DNA of 64,000 bases from Candidatus Saccharimonadota bacterium (GCA_017432025.1 JAFRJX010000008.1:62001-126000); one strand, 5' to 3'. Positions 18,425 to 27,773 are shown, counted from the stretch's first letter. Translations and numbers: made by a program. Notes: generated by a model not told the origin, from the sequence alone.

Positions 18425-18430
18425 TATAAT
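18425..18430 (+). promoter_or_regulatory. Extended -10 promoter of the prophage tRNA cluster
   Basis: TGG-TATAAT is followed by a structured leader and three tRNAs; no -35 box is recognisable. Confidence 0.6.
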
Positions 18431-18451
18431 AGAGGTGTCCACCATATAGGT

Positions 18452-18560
18452 GCTAAACGAGAGGGATAATACCGAAGCCTCTACTCAACTCTCGGGCGCT
18501 GTGGACCAGAGCGTAGAGGCTCTGAATGCCGGTCACCTGCACAAACAGGGTTCCGGCATA
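18452..18560 (+). ncRNA. Structured leader RNA before tRNA-Met, possible pseudoknot
   Basis: AGCCTCTAC (18476-18484) pairs with GTAGAGGCT (18513-18521), and TGCCGG (18527-18532) with CCGGCA (18553-18558) enclosing CCTG/CAGG. CGAGAG (18458-18463) can pair with CTCTCG (18489-18494); this interlocks with the first stem as a pseudoknot. No ORF with a ribosome binding site is present. Function unknown; it may aid tRNA processing. Confidence 0.45.
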
Positions 18561-18561
18561 A

Positions 18562-18638
18562 TTCGGGGTTGAGGAGGGGTTTACCTCGCCAGTTTCATTC
18601 ACTGGAGTACGCTGGTTCGAATCCAGCCCCCGAGACCA
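18562..18638 (+). tRNA. tRNA-Met (anticodon CAT), prophage-encoded
   Basis: The acceptor TTCGGGG/CCCCGAG has a U-G first pair. D-stem GAGG/CCTC, anticodon stem CCAGT/ACTGG with loop TTCATTC, T-arm GCTGG/CCAGC, and an encoded CCA complete the cloverleaf. The base after the anticodon is T rather than the expected purine, which is unusual. It could be an initiator-like, elongator or lysidine-modified Ile tRNA. Confidence 0.8.
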
Positions 18639-18641
18639 CAT

Positions 18642-18719
18642 GTTGTGCGTAGCTCAGCCGGTTAGAGCGTTGGATTGTGGCTCCAAAGGTCACCAGTTCG
18701 AGTCTGGTCGCACACCCCA
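18642..18719 (+). tRNA. tRNA-His (anticodon GTG), prophage-encoded
   Basis: The anticodon loop is TTGTGGC on stem TTGGA/TCCAA; D-stem GCTC/GAGC; T-arm ACCAG/CTGGT; CCA encoded. A G at position -1 opposite C73 is the tRNA-His identity signal. The 1-72 pair appears to be T-C, a mismatch. Confidence 0.85.
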
Positions 18720-18722
18720 CAA

Positions 18723-18797
18723 GGCTTGGTAGTTCAACGGCCAGAACGCTAGATTGTCGATCTAGTAATCGGGGTTCGATTCTCCGTCAAGCCGCCA
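18723..18797 (+). tRNA. tRNA-Asp (anticodon GTC), prophage-encoded
   Basis: Acceptor GGCTTGG/TCAAGCC, D-stem GTTC/GAAC, anticodon stem CTAGA/TCTAG with loop TTGTCGA, T-stem CGGGG/CTCCG, and CCA encoded. It lies 3 bases after tRNA-His. Confidence 0.92.
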
Positions 18798-18807
18798 AAC
18801 CTGAATG

Positions 18808-18862
18808 TGGTATAATTTAATTAAGACTAATTGCACCAGCGTTTTGCTGGTGCATTTTTGTT
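18808..18862 (+). promoter_or_regulatory. Leader unit 1: extended -10 promoter, GACTAATTGCAC box, intrinsic terminator
   Basis: TGG-TATAAT (-10 at 18811-18816) is followed 8 bases later by GACTAATTGCAC (18825-18836). TGCACCAGC (18832-18840) pairs with GCTGGTGCA (18846-18854) and is followed by TTTTTG. The RNA should start at or just before the box and stop about 35 bases later unless termination is overcome. It precedes the tail-fibre/DGR operon. Confidence 0.8.
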
Positions 18863-18877
18863 GTAAAGGAGCAAGAC

Positions 18878-19264
18878 ATGCCACTCACCATAAACGAGTT
18901 CGAACAAATACTAACGCAGAGAGTTCTCCTCGACAAAGTCGCAAGGAATAGTGACCGGCCATATTACCGAGTGCTCTATTCCAACGCATTTTATGCATCG
19001 AATGAGATTCTGCGCGACTATGGTTTGAATGACTATGCGTGGGCGATTAGGCGTGGGAATAGGCTTTATCTCCTACACCCACAGACCAAGCGAATTATCT
19101 GCGAAATCGGGGTAATTGCCGAGCCAGCCGCAGAGTTTCGTGTAGTTACGCTCAAAGGTTTGGTGCCTGCAACAGAAACTCTCGAGAGTCTTATTCAGGC
19201 GGCTGCGAATCGAGGCATCCGCCGAAACGCGTTTAAGTTCAAAAGAAAGGAACAAAATGGATAA
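18878..19264 (+). CDS. Hypothetical phage protein, 128 aa
   Basis: This is the first gene after leader unit 1, with an AAAGGAG ribosome binding site. The protein is soluble and ends in a basic tail ([12 protein letters not shown]). It overlaps the next gene by 8 bases, so the two are co-translated in the tail-fibre operon. No family recognised; a small virion or fibre-assembly protein is possible from position. Confidence 0.7.
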   Translation: MPLTINEFEQILTQRVLLDKVARNSDRPYYRVLYSNAFYASNEILRDYGLNDYAWAIRRGNRLYLLHPQTKRIICEIGVIAEPAAEFRVVTLKGLVPATETLESLIQAAANRGIRRNAFKFKRKEQNG

Positions 19265-19522
19265 TATCATTATCGATGCTACACCAAATGAAGATGGGCG
19301 TATCATTATTGAGCTCTATGGTAAAGAGTTCGAAATCGATGACACGATGTTTGACGAAGATGGCGTGGCATTAGCCAAATTCTTTGGCCAAAACTACGAA
19401 ATTCATAAGCCAGTTGCTAAAACTCAGGCTCGCAAACGAAAAGCTACGAAGAAAGAAGCCGAACCGGAAGTTGAGGAAACTCCAGTAGAGGCTGACGAAG
19501 TAGAGCAAGAGGAGGAATCCTA

Positions 19523-19523
<1 letters not shown>
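19257..19523 (+). CDS. Hypothetical phage protein, 88 aa, charged tail
   Basis: An N-terminal domain of about 55 residues ([26 protein letters not shown]) is followed by a basic patch and a Glu-rich tail. It overlaps its neighbours on both sides by 8 and 1 bases, showing tight operon coupling. Function unknown. Confidence 0.65.
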
Positions 19524-20355
<832 letters not shown>

Positions 20356-20356
<1 letters not shown>

Positions 20357-21969
20357 TGACTAAACTATTAATTGACTCAGACACATTAACAGATATTGCA
20401 GATGCAATTCGCGATAAAGAGGAGTCTAGCAACCCAATTCAAGTTAGCAATATGGCTTATAGGATTGAGCATATTCAAACTGGTGGAATTCCAGTAACTT
20501 CTGTCACAATCGACAATAAATCTGCTTTTCAAAATCTATCGTTTGAAGGCACTTATTTAACAATTCCGATAGAAGTGACGGTATCTCCGGAAACTGCGCC
20601 GCAGTGGTCACAAATTGAGGTGTCAGATCCAAATATGGTTCACATACTAGATGATGGAGACGGAACTCATAGTTTGCATATCCTCAAAGGTGGTACCTGT
20701 ACGGTAACGGTCTATGATTACTCTGGCTCAGTCTCAGATAGTATGACAATTACAATCAATCAAGCGCTCGTGGACATCGCGTTCACTGCTTCCTCGTTGA
20801 ATTTGACAACAGGCGTTTCGAGAAAACTAAACGTTCAATTCAAACCAGCTACCGCAACCAATCAAACGCTTGTGTGGTCTAGTTCGCACAGCGATATTAC
20901 GGTAGATCAGAATGGCATCGTAACGGCCAATGGTGCTGGGCACGCTACAATTACTGCCTATAGCGCAGCAATAAGTAAGACAATTACTTGCACAATAGAT
21001 GTGGCCGCCAATCCGGACACAACGGACTGGGCAGATGTCAAAACCAACTGGCAAAATTATGGCGCAGGTACGCTATTACCAAGTACACTTCTATACAATG
21101 GTTCGTCTCAGACGCTGAATTGGCGTGTTGTGGATGCGGATTATCCTGTAACTTTGCCAGACGGAACAACAGCAAGAGCGACAATTATTTTAGCAGAGGA
21201 GTCCATGCCATTTACTTGCAAAATATCTACCGAGCAAAAAATAGCTTGCGATTCAGCGACTGAACCTACGGCCTTGGCGGATACATATTACTATGGTTAC
21301 AATGGTTCGACTTATACTAAGCTTAATGTAGTAGCTGGCGATACACTGCCGTACGCGGATTATACAACTATTTACAAATCGGGGTTGAATTACACGAAGA
21401 ACTTCTCGGTTATCAACAACAACACCATTAACAGATGGGATGGCGCAGAACTTCGTGCTATGTTGAATTCAGATGCAGATAATGTGAGCACAAACTACAC
21501 TCCAGTCCATATTACAGATGTATGCACTGGGTATACCGGTAAGGGTTTCCTACAGATGATACCGTCCGATATGTTAGCTGTAGTGGGTACGATTAAAAAT
21601 ACAACTGTAAATAATAACAGCTGTTTCGATGGTGATACCTACACAACCGATGATTTATTCTGGGTGCCTGCAGCTTACCAGATGAATTTCTTACCATCTA
21701 GCTATGATAGCCGTCCAGTTGCTTCAAATGCGCTGGAGGGTACTCCATTCCAATATTATGTGAATGAAATCGGCGATCCAACCAATAATGCAGCGGATTG
21801 TCGTAGAAAGCATGCGACAAACAGGTCTGACTATCAGCCATACTGGTTGCGCTCGGCGTATTATGACACCGCGAATCTTCAGCTGCAGGGCAATAACAAC
21901 GGGTCGTTAGACCAGAACCTCACCGCCGCCGGTCGTCGCTTCGCTCCAGCTTGTGCCATCCTCCATTAA
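20356..21969 (+). CDS. DGR target: receptor-binding protein with hypervariable C-type-lectin-like C-terminus
   Basis: The 537-residue protein starts with a short helical region, has bacterial Ig-like (Big_2) domains at about 50-220 (VTVSPETAPQWSQIEVSDP, LNLTTGVSRKLNVQF), and a C-terminal DUF6273/C-type-lectin-like domain from about 245. Its last 36 codons contain the variable repeat. Compared with the template, residues 502, 505, 508, 522, 524, 527 and 532 are Tyr, Thr, Leu, Leu, Ala, Arg and Ala where the template encodes Asn (six) and Asp (one). The framework WLRSA...QLQGNNNGSLDQN is unchanged. It is presumably displayed at the tail tip for host attachment. Confidence 0.9.
21844..21951 (+). 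repeat. DGR variable repeat (VR)
   Basis: These 108 bases align without gaps to the template at 22542-22649. Twelve positions differ: eleven are template adenines changed to C, T or G, and one is a T-to-G (21903, synonymous). The adenine-free 3' end CGCTTCGCTCC is the likely start of mutagenic homology. Confidence 0.95.
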
Positions 21970-21975
21970 TCCCCT

Positions 21976-22003
21976 CATCACCACGCACGCTTGCGTGGTG
22001 ATG
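21976..22003 (+). promoter_or_regulatory. DGR target-recognition hairpin/cruciform
   Basis: A perfect 12-bp inverted repeat (CATCACCACGCA with TGCGTGGTGATG) around a CGCT tetraloop lies 6 bases after the target stop. DGRs such as that of phage BPP-1 need a hairpin just downstream of the VR for retrohoming. Few T's follow, so it is a poor terminator. Confidence 0.8.
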
Positions 22004-22018
22004 ACTAATCTTCAGCGC

Positions 22019-22047
22019 TTGCGCTGCGGGGGGGGGCATGGTATAAA
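22019..22047 (+). promoter_or_regulatory. avd promoter with a G9 tract in the spacer
   Basis: A weak -35 (TTGCGC, 22019-22024) and an extended -10 (TGG-TATAAA, -10 at 22042-22047) are 17 bases apart. Nine consecutive G's (22028-22036) fill the spacer. A small hairpin (22013-22026) overlaps the -35. Confidence 0.5.
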
Positions 22048-22070
22048 ATAGGTATAGGATAAGCAAAATA

Positions 22071-22502
22071 ATGTCTGTGCTACAAGAAAAAAGAAAAGAA
22101 GGACGGCTCGTAGTATTGGTCAAAGCTCTGGAAGTAGCTAATTATACCAATGGCATTTTAGCGAACCGTAAGAAGTTTCCTGTGGAATTAGACGATGTTC
22201 TTGGAAATGACATAAAAAGAAATGGGCAGGCAATTTATAGAAACTGCAAGTTAGCCAACGATTTACGCGTACAGAAACCGGTCACAGGCGAAATTGACGA
22301 AGAAGCGAAAGAGGCTAGGTATAGGTTCCAAACTCAAGCCATACAAGCATGCACTGAATTATTGATTTGTATAGATATGGCCTACGGCACGTATCATCTA
22401 TCCGCTAAACGGATAGCTTATTGGGGGAAAATAACAAAAGAGGCACGCGACTATATTAAGAAGTGGCGCAATGCCGATAAAAAGCGCTATGACTCATCAT
22501 AG
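22071..22502 (+). CDS. avd: DGR accessory variability determinant (Avd-like four-helix protein)
   Basis: The 143-residue, helical, basic protein resembles Avd/bAvd proteins, which form barrel-shaped pentamers that bind the DGR reverse transcriptase and template RNA. Conserved-looking segments include FPVELDDVLGNDIKRNGQAIYRNC and the C-terminal YWGKITKEARDYIKKWRNADKKR. It lies between the target gene and the template repeat, the standard DGR order. An AGGATAAG ribosome binding site precedes the ATG. It ends with TAG. Confidence 0.85.
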   Translation: MSVLQEKRKEGRLVVLVKALEVANYTNGILANRKKFPVELDDVLGNDIKRNGQAIYRNCKLANDLRVQKPVTGEIDEEAKEARYRFQTQAIQACTELLICIDMAYGTYHLSAKRIAYWGKITKEARDYIKKWRNADKKRYDSS

Positions 22503-22541
22503 CGTAGGATGTAGGCTAGAAAGTAGCTGGTGATTGTGGTG

Positions 22542-22649
22542 TGGTTGCGCTCGGCGAATTATGACAACGCGAATAATCAGCTGCAGGGCAATAACAACGG
22601 TTCGTTAGACCAGAACAACACCAACGCCGGTAATCGCTTCGCTCCAGAT
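22542..22649 (+). repeat. DGR template repeat (TR)
   Basis: This is the non-coding donor of the variable repeat, located 39 bases after avd. It is rich in AAY codons when read in the target frame. Eleven of its adenines are altered in the VR. Its RNA is reverse-transcribed with adenine-specific errors. Confidence 0.95.
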
Positions 22650-22832
22650 CGTATCTTACGGCACCAGCTTACGCCCGTTACATAGTATAAGGCGCTGGAC
22701 TATTGGTATGATACAAGGAGCCGAATTCCTGCCCAAACTGGTCGATTTCGACTAGGTTGGCGAACAACTGCGCGGTGACGTGATTGACTTACGAGTCAGT
22801 ATCACTATAAGCACCGCGCCTAGGGTGGAAAT
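22650..22832 (+). ncRNA. DGR spacer RNA between TR and reverse transcriptase
   Basis: No ORF is present. In characterised DGRs the spacer after TR folds and primes cDNA synthesis by the RT-Avd complex. Short complementary segments are visible here (GACTTACGAGTC region; GGCGCTG and GCACCGCGCC), consistent with a folded RNA. Confidence 0.6.
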
Positions 22833-23852
22833 ATGGATAATGTTATAGGTTTTGAGGCGCTTTATAAGAGCGCAATGAAATGCAAAAAGGGTGTAATTTG
22901 GAAAGACAGTGTAGCCCACTACATTTTGAATATAATCGAGGAGACACTGAAACTAGAAGAACAGCTAAAGAACGGCACGTATGTTTCCAGACCATTGCGT
23001 CCATTTACAGTAATTAGCTCTGGCAAAGTACGAACCGTAATGGGTGTGGCCTTCCGAGATAGAGTATATCAACGAAGCCTCAACGATAATGTGATATATC
23101 CGACTATAGAAAAAAGTCTGATTTACGACAACGGAGCCTGTCGGAAAAATAAAGGAACGAACTTCTCGCGAGGGAGGCTTGTTTGCTTTTTGCAGAGATA
23201 TTACCGGAAACATGGCACGAAAGGTTACGTCCTACAATGCGATATTAAGGGCTACTACCCAAATATGCGCCACAATGTAGTAGAAGCAACATTCAAGAAG
23301 CATCTCCCACCGGAAATATACAAGATGGCTTGCGAGATTATGCGTGGCCAATACTCTGGGGAGGTTGGCTATATGCCCGGCAGTCAAATGATCCAGATTG
23401 CTGGTATTTCGGTATTAAACCCCCTTGACCATTTCATCAAAGAGCGCTTGCGCATCAAATTCTACACAAGATATATGGACGATTTCATTTTAATCCACGA
23501 GGACAAGGACTATTTAGACAAATGTCGCATTGAGATAGCTAAACAACTCGAACCTATGGGCTTTGAACTCCATCCTAAGAAAACGAGAATATATCCCATT
23601 ACGGAAGGCATCAAATATCTCGGTTTCATTTTCAAGCTCACAGACACCGGCAAGGTAGTCAAAACCGTCTTACCAAAGAATGTGAAGAACTACCGGCGCA
23701 AACTATTCCGGCTGGTGAAGCTGGCCAAGAAAGGCAGAATTACCAAGGATAAGGTGGACGAGTGCTATCGGAGTTGGTGCGCACATGCGGAGAGGGGCGA
23801 TTCAACCAAGCTGTTGCGCCGCATGGACGCATATTACAAGAGCCTTTGGTAA
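22833..23852 (+). CDS. DGR reverse transcriptase
   Basis: The 339-residue protein is a compact RT without maturase or endonuclease domains. The first catalytic Asp is in LQCDIKGYYP (Asp137) and the YMDD box is at 214-217 (RYMDDFIL). Thumb-like basic residues follow. The motif-4 region reads GSQMIQIAG, so the usual DGR Ser-Gln pair appears as Ile-Gln. Position after TR and avd identifies it as the mutagenic RT that copies TR RNA into A-mutated cDNA. Confidence 0.95.
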   Translation: MDNVIGFEALYKSAMKCKKGVIWKDSVAHYILNIIEETLKLEEQLKNGTYVSRPLRPFTVISSGKVRTVMGVAFRDRVYQRSLNDNVIYPTIEKSLIYDNGACRKNKGTNFSRGRLVCFLQRYYRKHGTKGYVLQCDIKGYYPNMRHNVVEATFKKHLPPEIYKMACEIMRGQYSGEVGYMPGSQMIQIAGISVLNPLDHFIKERLRIKFYTRYMDDFILIHEDKDYLDKCRIEIAKQLEPMGFELHPKKTRIYPITEGIKYLGFIFKLTDTGKVVKTVLPKNVKNYRRKLFRLVKLAKKGRITKDKVDECYRSWCAHAERGDSTKLLRRMDAYYKSLW

Positions 23853-23861
23853 CTCCATTTG

Positions 23862-23920
23862 TGTTATAATTAACTCAAGGACTATTGCACTTGTCAAGAT
23901 TGATTGGCAAGTGTTTTTTG
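23862..23920 (+). promoter_or_regulatory. Leader unit 2: extended -10 promoter, GACTATTGCAC box, intrinsic terminator
   Basis: TGT-TATAAT (-10 at 23865-23870), then GACTATTGCAC (23880-23890, one A shorter than the other boxes). CACTTGTCAA (23888-23897) pairs with TTGGCAAGTG (23904-23913, one G-U), followed by TTTTTTG. It precedes the packaging/head operon. Confidence 0.8.
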
Positions 23921-23955
23921 TGCCCATCATTCACCTAGAAAAAGGAGACGAATTA

Positions 23956-23982
23956 ATGCTTCGGAGCGTAACAAATAAATGA
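23956..23982 (+). CDS. Eight-residue leader peptide ORF
   Basis: MLRSVTNK is encoded after a strong AAGGAG site (spacing 8-9 bases). Its TGA overlaps the next ATG as ATGA, so translation of the following gene can be coupled to it. It may be a real leader peptide or simply a ribosome-loading device. Confidence 0.4.
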   Translation: MLRSVTNK

Positions 23983-24296
23983 TTGAAATCATAGTGGCCC
24001 TAATCGGCGCAGCAACAACAATATTCACGATAGTTTGGCAAAGTCGCAAGACCAACCAAAAGCTAGACGAACACAAAACGACATCAGCAAGAAACGATGC
24101 AAAGCAGTCCATCTTACATATGATGGTGGAGGACAAAGTAGATTACCATTTGAATCATAAGCTACCCGAGAATTATTCCCGGATTCATGAAGAATACGAT
24201 ATTTATCATGACAACGGCGGTAATGGTCTCATGACGAAGAAAATCAAAGAATATGATGATTGGTATAAGCAAATTGAAAAGCAAATAACTAAATAA
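23979..24296 (+). CDS. Small phage membrane protein, 105 aa
   Basis: One N-terminal membrane helix (about 3-20) is followed by a charged, helical cytoplasmic tail (KTNQKLDEHKTT). The topology resembles phage holin-like or spanin-like accessory proteins, but the location at the head of the packaging operon is unusual for a holin. It overlaps the 8-codon leader ORF by ATGA. Function is not certain. Confidence 0.65.
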   Translation: MIEIIVALIGAATTIFTIVWQSRKTNQKLDEHKTTSARNDAKQSILHMMVEDKVDYHLNHKLPENYSRIHEEYDIYHDNGGNGLMTKKIKEYDDWYKQIEKQITK

Positions 24297-24313
24297 TAAG
24301 CGAGGTAATTTTT

Positions 24314-24823
24314 ATGGCAGAGAAAAAGATTGATATTAGTAGGAAGAAGAAACCGATCTCGATTTCTGCTGCAAAAGTTACTCCGAAAGTACCGGTTCAG
24401 CCTCCGAAACCTGAGCCGAAAGAGGAAAAGCCACAAAAAGAGGAAGCTGTCAAACAAAACGCGAAAAAACCGCGTGGAAAGCCCTTCACATCTGAGTATC
24501 AGCCGAATAATACGTGTGGTGGCCGTCCGCAGAATGACTTCTCATATCGTGCAATGGCGAAGATACGAGCAAAGAAAGATCCAGAGCGAATTCAGAAAGA
24601 CCTCAACCGATTAGACGAGATTATCGACAATCCGAAATCCACACCGGCAGAAATTGCCAAAGCGTTGGAGATAAAGATTAAGCTCAATGGGAACTTTGAT
24701 CCACAAGAAACCAAAGATGTTACTCCGGCGCGACATATCGAAACGCCACTCGATAGCCTTTCCGTAGAAGAACTGCGGACATTGAAGGCTTTGAAGAATT
24801 TAAGTAAAGGTGCCAAGAAATGA
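24314..24823 (+). CDS. Probable terminase small subunit-like protein
   Basis: A basic, Pro-rich N-terminal region (1-60) is followed by RGKPFTSEYQPNN and GGRPQNDF, a DUF5681-like motif of DNA-packaging proteins. A helical C-terminal half contains ALEIKIKLNGNFDP. It lies two genes before the large terminase, where the DNA-recognition subunit is expected. The gene overlaps the glycosyltransferase start by 4 bases (ATGA). The assignment rests on motif and position. Confidence 0.6.
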   Translation: MAEKKIDISRKKKPISISAAKVTPKVPVQPPKPEPKEEKPQKEEAVKQNAKKPRGKPFTSEYQPNNTCGGRPQNDFSYRAMAKIRAKKDPERIQKDLNRLDEIIDNPKSTPAEIAKALEIKIKLNGNFDPQETKDVTPARHIETPLDSLSVEELRTLKALKNLSKGAKK

Positions 24824-26319
24824 TTAGCCTAATTATCCCGGTCTACAATAAAGCCCCATTCCTGAAGCGCTGCCTTGATAGTGTTGTGAATCAGACCAAT
24901 ACTAAAATGCAGGTGATTATGGTTGATGACGCTTCAACAGATGGCTCCGGCGAGATTTGTGATAGTTATGCCGAGAAATACGGCTGGGAAGTCTACCATA
25001 AGAAAAAGAACGCTGGCGTTTCGGCCAGTCGGAACTTTGGCATGAGCAAGGCTACCGGCGATTACATTGCTTTCCTAGACGCAGACGATGCGCTCACCAA
25101 TGACGCGATTGAAGTCATGACGCAGATGGAACGCTTCGATTACAATGCCATTCAATTCGGCCAATACAGATATATGCATGGACCGAACTTCAAGCCGGTC
25201 CGAAGATGTGCTCCGAGCAAGTTTTATGGGTTAGATTTCACACCAGCATACACCTCAATGGTATGGAACAAGATTTACAAAAAGAGTTTCCTAGACAGAA
25301 ACAAAATCAAGTTCAAAGAAGGTATGACATTTGGCGAGGACGAGCTGTTCAATGCAGAGTGCATATTGGCAAATAGAGGGTTATTCCACGCTCCACAAGT
25401 GCTAATGCGCCATTATTTAGACGACAACAACTCAATCTGCCGTGGCGGTATGTGCAAAGAATATCTGGAAGGATTAGACAAAGAGCTGCAAAAATTGAGG
25501 GCAAAACAAAAGGATCCAGAAAGGTTTGGCTGGATTGATTGGGCCATTAAGCGAAACTACGACAAAGACATATTCCAAAGGTTCGGGGTTGGCACGAGAG
25601 AGATTGGCAAGTACGATATAGTTTATTTCCTGAAGGATACACCGGACAATGCAGAACTGCGCTATTCTTTACGCAGCGTTGCTGAGAACCTGAAGCACCG
25701 GAAGGTTTGGTTCTATGGTGGATGCCCGGGCGGTCTCAAGCCTGATGGAAGTGTCAGAGTGCTGCAAGGCTCGCCTACAAAGTGGCAGAACGTACGCAAC
25801 ATGATGATGTTAGTGTGCAAGAACGACAATATTACCGAGGATTTCTGGCTGTTCAATGACGATTTCTTCGTCTTAAAGCCTATGAGCGAAGATATGCCGG
25901 TTCAATATGACGGAACGCTGTCGGAAAAGATAGCGACAACAGAGGAAAGGAGGGGCAAGTCAATAGATTGGACAAGACGACTGCGCAAGTTGCAGGAACT
26001 ACTCACCAAAGCTGGCAAACCAGAGCTGAATTATGCAGTTCACAAGCCCATGCTAATTAACCGCAAGAAGATGTTGGAAGTATTGGAGAAATACCCATAC
26101 GAGCCCATGGTACGAGCATTATATGGGAACTATTGGGAACTTGGCGGAGTTGATTCCCCCGATAAGAAAGTTATGAAAAGACATATTACTGGCCTCAGCG
26201 ACAAAGTGAAAGATTGGGATTTCGTCTCAACCTCTGACGCAAGTTTCAGCAATGGCAATATCGGTGAATGGCTCCGAGACAGATTTAACAGGCCGAGCAG
26301 GTTCGAAAGGAAGTCATGA
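24820..26319 (+). CDS. Bifunctional glycosyltransferase: GT2 domain fused to a Stealth-like domain
   Basis: Residues 1-about 230 form a GT-A family 2 glycosyltransferase, with SLIIPVYNKAPFL at the N-terminus and the DxD-like FLDADDAL at about 83-90. Residues about 255-495 resemble Stealth/CpsY-type phosphotransferases (YSLRSVAENL, FWLFNDDFFVLKPM). It is embedded between the terminase subunit genes with 4-base overlaps on both sides. It probably modifies the host cell surface or virion proteins; such a cargo gene inside the packaging module is unusual. Confidence 0.8.
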   Translation: MISLIIPVYNKAPFLKRCLDSVVNQTNTKMQVIMVDDASTDGSGEICDSYAEKYGWEVYHKKKNAGVSASRNFGMSKATGDYIAFLDADDALTNDAIEVMTQMERFDYNAIQFGQYRYMHGPNFKPVRRCAPSKFYGLDFTPAYTSMVWNKIYKKSFLDRNKIKFKEGMTFGEDELFNAECILANRGLFHAPQVLMRHYLDDNNSICRGGMCKEYLEGLDKELQKLRAKQKDPERFGWIDWAIKRNYDKDIFQRFGVGTREIGKYDIVYFLKDTPDNAELRYSLRSVAENLKHRKVWFYGGCPGGLKPDGSVRVLQGSPTKWQNVRNMMMLVCKNDNITEDFWLFNDDFFVLKPMSEDMPVQYDGTLSEKIATTEERRGKSIDWTRRLRKLQELLTKAGKPELNYAVHKPMLINRKKMLEVLEKYPYEPMVRALYGNYWELGGVDSPDKKVMKRHITGLSDKVKDWDFVSTSDASFSNGNIGEWLRDRFNRPSRFERKS

Positions 26320-27764
26320 AAACGGATGAGCAGAAGATATTGGACCGAGTACCAGAGCGTGAGCTTGATATTGCATTAGCTCGCAAAACGCTGTGGGATT
26401 TCTGCCGTGTTATGCATCCGAAATTCTACAAAGAGGACCGCACATATTTGCGCGATATGGCCGATAAAATCGAAGATTTCATTGAGAACTCGCCGAAGCA
26501 TTTCCTCGTGATTAACGCACCACCTCGCCATGGTAAGTCACTCACAGCGCAGGATACAACAGCGTGGTTATTCGGTAGAGAGCCGAGCACTCGCATTATG
26601 ACGGCATCCTACAATGAGCGGTTGGCCAGCATATTCTCGCGTACAGTTCGGAATATGATCCAGACAGAAAAGATTGGCGACAATATCGTTTATGCAGATA
26701 TATTTGATACTGCCGTGAAATACGGTGAAGCGGCTGCACAGATGTGGACCATTGAAGGACAAACGCAAGTATCCTATCTCGCTACAAGCCCGGGCGGAAC
26801 TGCAACTGGTTTCGGCTGCGATTATCTGATTTGCGATGACCTCGTGCGCTCAGCTGAGGAAGCATACAACGAGAACGCTTTGGATGATACATGGAGTTGG
26901 TTCACGAATACAATGCTCTCACGGTTAGAGGGCAAGCGTAAAGCAATCATTATCATGACAAGGTGGGGTGAAAAAGACCTCGCAGGCCGCATTCTGGGCG
27001 CATTTGGCGATGATGTAGAGCTGATAGCCTACCGAGCCCAAGACGACAAAGGAAAGATGCTCTGTGAGGAAATATTGAGCAAAGCAGACTATGAATTCTT
27101 AAAGCAAGAAATGAATGTAGACATTGTGGAAGCAAACTACAATCAGAAGCCCATTGATGTTACTGGCCGGTTATACAGTGAGTTCAAGATTTGGGATGAG
27201 CTGCCAAAAGGCGATACGCTCAACTATACAGATACGGCAGATACCGGCTCCGATTACCTTTGTTCGATTAACTATGTCGTCTATGAGGACGAAGCGTACA
27301 TTACCGATTTAGTATTTACCGATGAATCAATGGAAAAGACCGAACCCGAAGTCGCCGCTCTGCTCTTTAACGGCGAAGTGTCAAAGGCTGTAATTGAGAG
27401 CAATAACGGAGGACGTGGTTTTGCGCGGAATGTGGAGCGTTTGTTGAAAGAAACATTCAATTCAAACAAAACAGTCATAACCTCGCAGACTCAAACCCAC
27501 AACAAGGAGAGCCGAATCCTCGCTAGCTCGGCTTGGGTGCAGAACCACGTTTACATGCCCCACAACTGGCATATTCGTTTCCCTGACTTCTACAAGCAGG
27601 TTATGAGTTACCAGCGTAAGGGCAAGAATGCACACGATGATTCCGTAGATGTCTTGGCGGCCATCTATGAATCTATAACAGCACGAGGTAAGCCTCGTAT
27701 AATTACAGAAGCCGATTTAGGCTTCGGCAGGACTCAGAGAACAGTGTTCTCAAACGGATTTTAA
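26316..27764 (+). CDS. terL: Terminase large subunit
   Basis: The ATPase-nuclease that packages DNA into the prohead. The Walker A-like motif APPRHGKS is at about 68-75, Walker B LICDD at 171-175. The nuclease domain begins with YTDTADTGSDYLCSINYV and contains later acidic residues (VIESNNGGRG, HDDSVDVLA). Length (482) is typical of siphophage terminases. The start overlaps the glycosyltransferase stop. Confidence 0.95.
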   Translation: MKTDEQKILDRVPERELDIALARKTLWDFCRVMHPKFYKEDRTYLRDMADKIEDFIENSPKHFLVINAPPRHGKSLTAQDTTAWLFGREPSTRIMTASYNERLASIFSRTVRNMIQTEKIGDNIVYADIFDTAVKYGEAAAQMWTIEGQTQVSYLATSPGGTATGFGCDYLICDDLVRSAEEAYNENALDDTWSWFTNTMLSRLEGKRKAIIIMTRWGEKDLAGRILGAFGDDVELIAYRAQDDKGKMLCEEILSKADYEFLKQEMNVDIVEANYNQKPIDVTGRLYSEFKIWDELPKGDTLNYTDTADTGSDYLCSINYVVYEDEAYITDLVFTDESMEKTEPEVAALLFNGEVSKAVIESNNGGRGFARNVERLLKETFNSNKTVITSQTQTHNKESRILASSAWVQNHVYMPHNWHIRFPDFYKQVMSYQRKGKNAHDDSVDVLAAIYESITARGKPRIITEADLGFGRTQRTVFSNGF

Positions 27765-27773
27765 GGAGGAAAA

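Noticed and set aside
18453..18641. Minus-strand ORF of 62 codons
   Set aside because: It is antisense to tRNA-Met and the structured leader and contains the SRGLDSNQR-type peptide typical of tRNA antisense artefacts.
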